In this document: piece after piece, positions 6,378 to 9,816 of the stretch
Position numbering within the stretch: position 1 is the first letter of the stretch
Layout: every line of letters starts with the position of its first letter
From: Candidatus Sulfopaludibacter sp. SbA3
Lineage (GTDB): Bacteria > Acidobacteriota > Terriglobia > 2-12-FULL-54-10
Assembly (NCBI GenBank): GCA_945865705.1
Contig: CAMBEY010000094.1
Coordinates: forward strand, 1 to 9,816
DNA: 9,816 bases
Reading direction: 5' to 3'
Position numbers and translations under genes: made by a program
Notes under the pieces: generated by a model
Seen by the model: only the letters and a program-made list of their open reading frames with translations
The model's database searches: none
Told to the model about the DNA's origin: nothing

Positions 6378-6429
6378 CCCGGCATCGGCCACCAGGTGCC
6401 TTGGATTTCAAGCAAACACTGAAGTCGTG

Positions 6430-6460
6430 CCCTAAAGAAAACGGGAACAGAAATGTCCGT
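6430..6460 (-). terminator. Candidate intrinsic terminator after the TetR gene
   Basis: Read on the - strand, ACGGACA pairs with TGT and CCGT around a TTTC loop, with two unpaired bases in the 3' arm. The T-rich run TTTTCTTTAG follows. The hairpin starts 27 bases beyond the TetR stop codon. The stem is short and bulged, so termination is only plausible. It would separate the TetR transcript from leuCD. Confidence 0.4.
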
Positions 6461-6487
6461 GTTTGTCGTGCCCGATGATCGCCTTGG

Positions 6488-7114
6488 TCACTGCGCAATG
6501 CCGGTTCGCAGACGTTCATTGGCGTAGCGGACGAGCGCTTCCGCCTCTGCCGGTGTTGGCAGCAGGCCGTCCAACGCGAGCATGGAGATGCCATGAACGA
6601 CGGACCAAATGTAGCGAGCGAGTTGTAGCGGATCATCGCTAACAATGAGGCCTCGTTGTTGCTGCTCGACGATGGCATCGACCAGCGCCTGAAAGGCGTC
6701 GCCGCCGGCGACGCTCACTTCGCAGTCCTCGTTGCCGGGCGGGACTACACCGCCGAACATTACCCGATAATGCCCCGTATGGGCGACCGCGAAGCGCACG
6801 TAGGCAGCTCCCATTGCTTCGAATCCTTCGCGTCCGCGTCCGCGCGCATCCCAGGCTTCCACTAACGCCGCTCGAAGCATGCGGAAGCCCTCAGCGGCTA
6901 CTGCGGCCAGCAGCCCTTGCTTGTCAGCGAAGTGGCGATAGAGTGCCGTCCGGGAAACGCCCAGCCGCTCGCCTACGCCTCGGAGGGTCAGCGCCGCAAT
7001 CCCCTGTTTCTGAATGGTGCGGACAGCTTCCTGGAGCATCGCGTGCGCCAGGTCGCCGTGGTGGTAACGGCTGGGTGGCTTGCGCGCGGGTCTGGAAAGC
7101 CGTGGACGAGGCAT
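6488..7114 (-). CDS. TetR-family transcriptional repressor
   Basis: A 208-aa DNA-binding regulator. The N-terminal domain has the TetR helix-turn-helix: AMLQEAVRTIQKQGIAALTLRGVGERLGVSRTALYRHFADKQGLLAA, about residues 25-71, with recognition helix around VSRTALYRHF. The C-terminal part, with AAYVRFAVAHTGHYRVMFGG and IWSVVHGISMLAL, matches the WHG-type ligand/dimerisation domain. It is divergent from the membrane protein gene at 7217, and the 102-base gap holds two matching palindromes, so it most likely represses that gene and itself. No ribosome binding site precedes ATG 7114. A -10-like TATTCT at 7130-7125 would give a nearly leaderless message. The ligand is unknown. It ends in TGA. Confidence 0.93.
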   Translation of the reverse strand: MPRPRLSRPARKPPSRYHHGDLAHAMLQEAVRTIQKQGIAALTLRGVGERLGVSRTALYRHFADKQGLLAAVAAEGFRMLRAALVEAWDARGRGREGFEAMGAAYVRFAVAHTGHYRVMFGGVVPPGNEDCEVSVAGGDAFQALVDAIVEQQQRGLIVSDDPLQLARYIWSVVHGISMLALDGLLPTPAEAEALVRYANERLRTGIAQ

Positions 7115-7134
7115 TGCTCATACTAGAATATTTG

Positions 7135-7151
7135 TGTTGACAACGTCAACA
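7135..7151. promoter_or_regulatory. TetR operator 1 (perfect palindrome)
   Basis: TGTTGAC-AAC-GTCAACA is a perfect 7-3-7 palindrome of the size TetR-family dimers bind. It overlaps the TTGACA -35 box of the rightward gene and lies 20 bases upstream of the TetR start codon, so one bound dimer could block both promoters. Confidence 0.8.
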
Positions 7152-7165
7152 TAGATAGCTATCCT
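7137..7165 (+). promoter_or_regulatory. Sigma-70-type promoter of the membrane protein gene
   Basis: TTGACA (7137-7142) is a perfect -35 hexamer. After exactly 17 bases comes TATCCT (7160-7165) as -10. Transcription should start around 7172, inside operator 2, leaving a leader of about 45 bases before ATG 7217. Overlap with both palindromes implies tight repression by the divergent TetR protein. Confidence 0.7.
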
Positions 7166-7167
7166 TA

Positions 7168-7184
7168 TGTTGACAGTGGCAACA
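7168..7184. promoter_or_regulatory. TetR operator 2 (palindrome with one mismatch)
   Basis: TGTTGAC-AGT-GGCAACA repeats the arms of operator 1 with one change, and its flanking A and T extend the symmetry. The centre is 33 bp from that of operator 1, about three helical turns, so two dimers would bind the same face. A further 10-bp palindrome, GATAGCTATC (7154-7163), lies between them. Confidence 0.78.
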
Positions 7185-7205
7185 TTAAGCGGTTACCCAG
7201 GAATC

Positions 7206-7211
7206 AGGAGG
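7206..7211 (+). promoter_or_regulatory. Ribosome binding site of the membrane protein gene
   Basis: AGGAGG lies 5 bases before ATG 7217. This strong site fixes the start, and so shows that the unusual repeat-bearing N-terminal extension is translated. Confidence 0.85.
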
Positions 7212-7216
7212 ACACC

Positions 7217-8251
7217 ATGTCAGCAATCACGTACACCGACCGGCTAAAGGAAAATCTTGCGGGGCGAGTACGCCCTGCGCCAGCAAGCCAGGCAGGACAA
7301 GAGGGGAACGCGGTAATTGTGGGCCAGCGAGCACAGGTAGGCCAACGAGCACTTATAGGCAAGCGAGCACTTATAGGCAAGCGAGCACAGGCCAGCGAGT
7401 CTCCCCTAGTTCACATTCATGGATTCCTTATTCGCTTGTGGAACACCGATCCACTGCTGACTGGCACAGGACTGTTCCTGCTGGCACTGCTGGTGCCGTC
7501 ATCGCTAGGAATTTGGCTTGATCCCAGAGAAATCACCGGCGCCCCGGCCTGGCTCAAGCCGGTCAAGTTTACGCTCTCAACCTCCATCTATACGCTCACT
7601 CTCGCCTGGGTGTTTAGCTACCTGCCCGATTGGCCACGGACACGCCGCATCGTCGGGCGCGCCACCGCGGTGGTGATGCTTCTTGAAGTCGCCATCATTG
7701 ACCTGCAAGCCGCGCGGGGAACGACCAGTCATTTCAATGTGAGTACGCTGCTCGATGGAATCCTGTTTACTGTTATGGGGATCGGAATTTTCACCCAGAC
7801 TTTCGCCAGCATTGCCGTGGCGGCGGCCCTTTGGCGCCAGCCGTTTGCTGATCGCGCGATGGGCTGGGCGCTTCGCCTGGGCATGACGATCACCATCGTC
7901 GGCGGTTTCTCCGGCGGACTGATGACTGGTCCGACGAAGGCGCAGCTTGTCCAGGCTAAAGCCACGCAACGCCTCCTGCTGGCTGGCGCGCACACGGTGG
8001 GTGCGCCGGACGGTGGCCCGGGCCTTCCCGTTACCGGCTGGAGCACACGTCATGGAGACTTGCGTGTCCCGCACTTCGTGGGCCTTCACGCGCTACAGGC
8101 GTTGCCGCTCCTCACGCTGGTCTTCCTGCGCCGCCGCAATGAAACTTCGCGCACACGTTTGGCGCTGGCCGCCGCGGCGATCTATGCGTTGGTGTTCGTG
8201 GCACTGCTGATCCAAGCTCTGATCGGCAGTCCGCTCGTGGCGATCGGATAA
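7217..8251 (+). CDS. Seven-helix membrane protein with N-terminal hexapeptide repeats, TetR-controlled
   Basis: A 344-aa integral membrane protein that I cannot assign to a characterised family. Residues 1-75 are soluble and polar and include four tandem hexapeptides (35-58): VGQRAQ, VGQRAL, IGKRAL, IGKRAQ. Hydrophobic segments follow at about 83-101, 116-136, 148-164, 178-205, 218-236, 286-304 and 315-336. The longest loop, about 237-285, has the striking polar stretch GAHTVGAPDGGPGLPVTGWSTRHGDLRVPHFVGLHALQALP with several His residues. Loops such as RTRRIVGR and LRRRNETSRTR are basic and presumably cytoplasmic. There are no transporter or enzyme signatures. Divergence from a TetR gene with paired operators suggests an inducible role in response to a small molecule, such as efflux or stress. 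That is inference only. Confidence 0.82.
   Translation: MSAITYTDRLKENLAGRVRPAPASQAGQEGNAVIVGQRAQVGQRALIGKRALIGKRAQASESPLVHIHGFLIRLWNTDPLLTGTGLFLLALLVPSSLGIWLDPREITGAPAWLKPVKFTLSTSIYTLTLAWVFSYLPDWPRTRRIVGRATAVVMLLEVAIIDLQAARGTTSHFNVSTLLDGILFTVMGIGIFTQTFASIAVAAALWRQPFADRAMGWALRLGMTITIVGGFSGGLMTGPTKAQLVQAKATQRLLLAGAHTVGAPDGGPGLPVTGWSTRHGDLRVPHFVGLHALQALPLLTLVFLRRRNETSRTRLALAAAAIYALVFVALLIQALIGSPLVAIG
7319..7390 (+). repeat. 4 x 18-bp in-frame tandem repeat
   Basis: Units start at 7319, 7337, 7355 and 7373. Each reads roughly GTRGGCCARCGAGCACAG, and the core GGC-MAR-CGA-GCA is kept in all four. Units 3 and 4 differ only in their last codon (CTT against CAG), so the latest duplication looks recent. 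A partial copy, GGCCAGCGAG, follows at 7390-7399. Gain or loss of units keeps the frame and would alter only the length of the cytoplasmic N terminus. Confidence 0.9.
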
Positions 8252-8275
8252 GGGAGAGGACCTGTGCGAACCCGA

Positions 8276-8304
8276 TTGTAGCGCCGCGGCGAGTCTGTTA
8301 AAAT
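8276..8304 (+). promoter_or_regulatory. Promoter of the tRNA-Leu gene
   Basis: TTGTAG (8276-8281) and TAAAAT (8299-8304) are separated by 17 bases, 26 bases before the mature tRNA 5' end. The -10 is near consensus and the -35 moderate. The GC-rich spacer is followed by an AT-rich start region. Confidence 0.55.
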
Positions 8305-8330
8305 ACCTTTTAGCTTTGCAACCCACACCA

Positions 8331-8418
8331 GCTGGAGTGGCGGAACTGGCAGACGCATCAGACTCAAAATCTGACGTCCCAAAAGGGCGTGGGGGTTCGA
8401 CTCCCCCCTCCAGCACCA
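8331..8418 (+). tRNA. tRNA-Leu(CAA)
   Basis: A class II tRNA of 88 nt including an encoded CCA. The acceptor stem is GCTGGAG (8331-8337) with CTCCAGC (8408-8414); the discriminator is A8415 and CCA is 8416-8418. The T arm is GGGGG-TTCGACT-CCCCC (8391-8407). The anticodon stem TCAGA/TCTGA encloses the loop CTCAAAA, giving anticodon CAA, which reads UUG leucine codons. The long variable arm (ACGTCCCAAAAGGGCGT) is typical for tRNA-Leu. The promoter lies just upstream. Cognate pairing is clean in all stems. Confidence 0.95.
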
Positions 8419-8502
8419 ATTTATCGACTATTGCAGATCACTTTGATACCGTCACTAATGAGCGACGTGCATCAGCAAGCTCCTACTTTTCATCGCTGGT
8501 GA

Positions 8503-8709
8503 ACGGCCAGAAAAGGGGATGCGTTGGACACTGCGGAAGGCGCAGATCACCTGATCCAATTTTACGAAAGAAGGGGCTTTCGATTCATCGAATACGCACA
8601 ATGGGAGGACACCAACTACCGCAGCGTTATAATGAGCAAGCGGTTAAAACTCCATGCGGCACAACCCGATTCCCTGATGCTTGTGTCCTTCCCGGTGTCC
8701 TTCTCTTGA
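8503..8709 (+). pseudogene. Remnant of a GNAT acetyltransferase (C-terminal part)
   Basis: The frame encodes DTAEGADHLIQFYERRGFRFIEYAQWEDTNYRSVIMSKRL, which matches the C-terminal end of GNAT N-acetyltransferases: the 'LDTA..A..LI.FYE+.GFRF' acetyl-CoA-binding helix and the last strands, TNYRSVxMSK. It opens only after a TGA at 8500 and lacks a proper start; TTG 8524 would fall inside the conserved LDTAEG. The next frame just upstream reads LVNGQKRGCV, plausibly the preceding helix, suggesting a frameshift near 8520. The N-terminal two thirds, including the usual Q/R-x-x-G-x-G/A loop, is missing. A tail of about 20 residues after MSKRL looks non-native. It sits directly behind a tRNA gene, a usual place for decayed insertions. 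Confidence 0.6.
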
Positions 8710-8734
8710 CGCTTGCTGGGGCGCGCTCTATCAT
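8706..8734 (+). promoter_or_regulatory. Consensus-like promoter upstream of the S55-like gene
   Basis: TTGACG (8706-8711), a 17-base spacer and TATCAT (8729-8734), five of six matches in each hexamer. Transcription from about 8741 would give a leader of about 130 bases before the TTG at 8872. The -35 overlaps the stop of the GNAT remnant. Confidence 0.5.
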
Positions 8735-8746
8735 TGGACAGCATGG

Positions 8747-8761
8747 GGACAGCCGGTGTCC
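8747..8761. repeat. Small hairpin in the S55-like gene leader
   Basis: GGACA (8747-8751) pairs with TGTCC (8757-8761) around GCCGG. The motif CGGTGTCC also occurs about 60 bases upstream (8692-8699). This may be the residue of a dispersed element. Apart from this hairpin and the promoter, the 8710-8871 stretch shows nothing that I can support as a gene. Confidence 0.35.
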
Positions 8762-8871
8762 GCTTCCGGGCAGTTTTAACGTGCCGGTCTTTGGTGCTGT
8801 CGCGCATGGGTGGTAAACGATCCGCGCAAAATGCTATCACGCTCGACATTGAGCAAAGTGGGTGAATCACA

Positions 8872-9816
8872 TTGATTGATCTCCGCCAGCAATCTCCATT
8901 CAGTCAACGCCAGCCTGGTTTGCACGCTATCTTTCTCAAACGCTTCGGCGCTCCCGTCAGGGCGCTGACGATCACACTTGCACTCTTGCTGACCCTCGCG
9001 GCCGCCGCTCCAAGTGGACACACGCAGACGAAATCGCCATTCACCGTGCCCATTTTTCCGCTGTCTGAAGTGAAGACGGGGCAAATGGCCGTCGGCCGCA
9101 CCGTCTTTGACGGCAACAAGATTGAAGAGTTTCAGGTGGAAATACTGGGCGTACTGCGCAATGTCTCGCCGCGCAAGGACCTGATCCTGTCGCGCGTCTC
9201 CGGCGGACCGCTGGAGCGCACCGGCGTGATGGCCGGCATGAGCGGTAGCCCTGTTTATATTGACGGCAAACTGGTCGGCGCAGTGTCCATGACTTTTCAG
9301 TTCATCAAGGAACCTATTGCCGGGATCACTCCGATCGAGAATATGATTGACAGCCTGGAGCGCACCGAGCCCGTTAGTCCAACTGGATCGCGCGCGAACT
9401 CCGGCGAGAGAAACGGGACCGTGAACAACCTGGCGATGAGCGTGCCCCTGACGGTGCCCCTGAGCGTGCCGATGAGCATCGATGCTGCCGGTGTGTCGCG
9501 CGTCTTGCTCAGTCAGGCGGACATCTCCAACTCGCTTTCCTCCCGCGCTGCGACGCCTGTGGTCTGGGGCGGGTCGGAAACTTCCCTGCTGCCGGTGGCC
9601 ACGCCGCTGAACCTTTCAGGATTCACTGCTGCGGCCATCGAGCAATTCACGCCACAGTTCAAGGCACTCGGCTGGGTGCCGTTACAAGGGGGCGGTCAAG
9701 GTGGAGGAAGTGGAACCAGCGCCATCGCCAGTGGCGCGGCGGGCGAGACCTCACCGCCGCCCACGCCCCTGCCGGGGTCCATGATCAGCGTGCAACTGGT
9801 GCGCGGCGACATGGGA
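8872..9816 (+). CDS. Secreted SpoIVB-peptidase-S55-like protein (5' part, runs off window)
   Basis: An open frame of 315 codons reaching the right edge without a stop. It follows TGA 8863-8865, and the first in-frame ATG (9085) lies inside the conserved domain, so the start must be TTG 8872 or TTG 8920. Either keeps a signal peptide: FLKRFGAPVR, the hydrophobic core ALTITLALLLTLA, and a likely cleavage after AAA or APS (about residues 44-47). Residues about 62-165 match the SpoIVB/S55 domain: FPLSEVKTGQMAVGRTVFDGNKIEEFQVEILGV, then GVMAGMSGSPVYIDGKLVGAVS with the nucleophile-type Ser (S124 in GMSGSP), then KEPIAGITPIENM. A Ser/Gly/Pro-rich linker (QGGGQGGGSGTS, GETSPPPTPLPG) follows. The His part of the catalytic site is not yet seen and may lie beyond the edge. 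It probably acts outside the cytoplasm. Confidence 0.8.
   Translation, partial: MIDLRQQSPFSQRQPGLHAIFLKRFGAPVRALTITLALLLTLAAAAPSGHTQTKSPFTVPIFPLSEVKTGQMAVGRTVFDGNKIEEFQVEILGVLRNVSPRKDLILSRVSGGPLERTGVMAGMSGSPVYIDGKLVGAVSMTFQFIKEPIAGITPIENMIDSLERTEPVSPTGSRANSGERNGTVNNLAMSVPLTVPLSVPMSIDAAGVSRVLLSQADISNSLSSRAATPVVWGGSETSLLPVATPLNLSGFTAAAIEQFTPQFKALGWVPLQGGGQGGGSGTSAIASGAAGETSPPPTPLPGSMISVQLVRGDMG

Noticed and set aside
8316..8816. A 166-residue + strand frame running through the tRNA
   Set aside because: It reads through the tRNA-Leu gene in a meaningless frame and shows no protein family features.
8806..8865. A 19-residue small frame (MGGKRSAQNAITLDIEQSG) before the S55-like gene
   Set aside because: There is no ribosome binding site or other support. 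A leader peptide cannot be excluded, but nothing in the sequence points to it.

Overview
The window looks like a chromosomal segment of a GC-rich, free-living bacterium, most likely Acidobacteriota or a near relative. That placement is an inference from the GC-rich coding style, a secreted SpoIVB/S55-type protein, REP-like palindromes and degenerate 'cacagaga' octamer repeats between genes, and use of selenocysteine. TGA also serves as an ordinary stop here (leuD, the TetR gene), so the genetic code is standard.

Layout. The 3' end of an unidentified gene (2-142, +) is followed by gatB (220-1743, +), the tRNA amidotransferase subunit B. An inverted array of 8-bp repeats then leads into a Bcp/PrxQ peroxiredoxin gene (1839-2294, +). 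This gene has an in-frame TGA at codon 44, exactly where the peroxidatic cysteine belongs, followed at once by a hairpin resembling a bacterial SECIS element. I read it as a selenoprotein that standard gene calling would truncate. Next come two close-set + strand genes (2353-3513 and 3517-4146): an AAA_21/OLD-like ATPase that ends in a QLSLF clamp-binding-type pentapeptide, and a small TOPRIM/DUF4276-like protein. They form a plausible two-gene defence or DNA-damage module set among housekeeping genes.

On the - strand, leuC (6270-4864) and leuD (4766-4155) encode isopropylmalate isomerase of leucine biosynthesis. The spacer between them holds a REP-like hairpin and three direct repeats. Upstream of leuC lies a TetR-family repressor gene (7114-6488, -), divergent from a seven-helix membrane protein gene (7217-8251, +). 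The divergent promoter region has two 17-bp palindromic operators whose centres are 33 bp apart. One covers the -35 box and the other the expected transcription start of the membrane protein gene, a clear layout for local repression. The membrane protein carries an in-frame 4 x 18-bp tandem repeat near its N terminus.

The right end holds a tRNA-Leu(CAA) gene with its own promoter, a broken remnant of a GNAT acetyltransferase, a consensus-like promoter, and the N-terminal 315 codons of a secreted SpoIVB-peptidase-S55-like protein (8872 to the window end). The most interesting items are the selenocysteine peroxiredoxin with its SECIS, the ATPase/TOPRIM-like pair with its clamp motif, and the TetR operator pair with its membrane-protein target.
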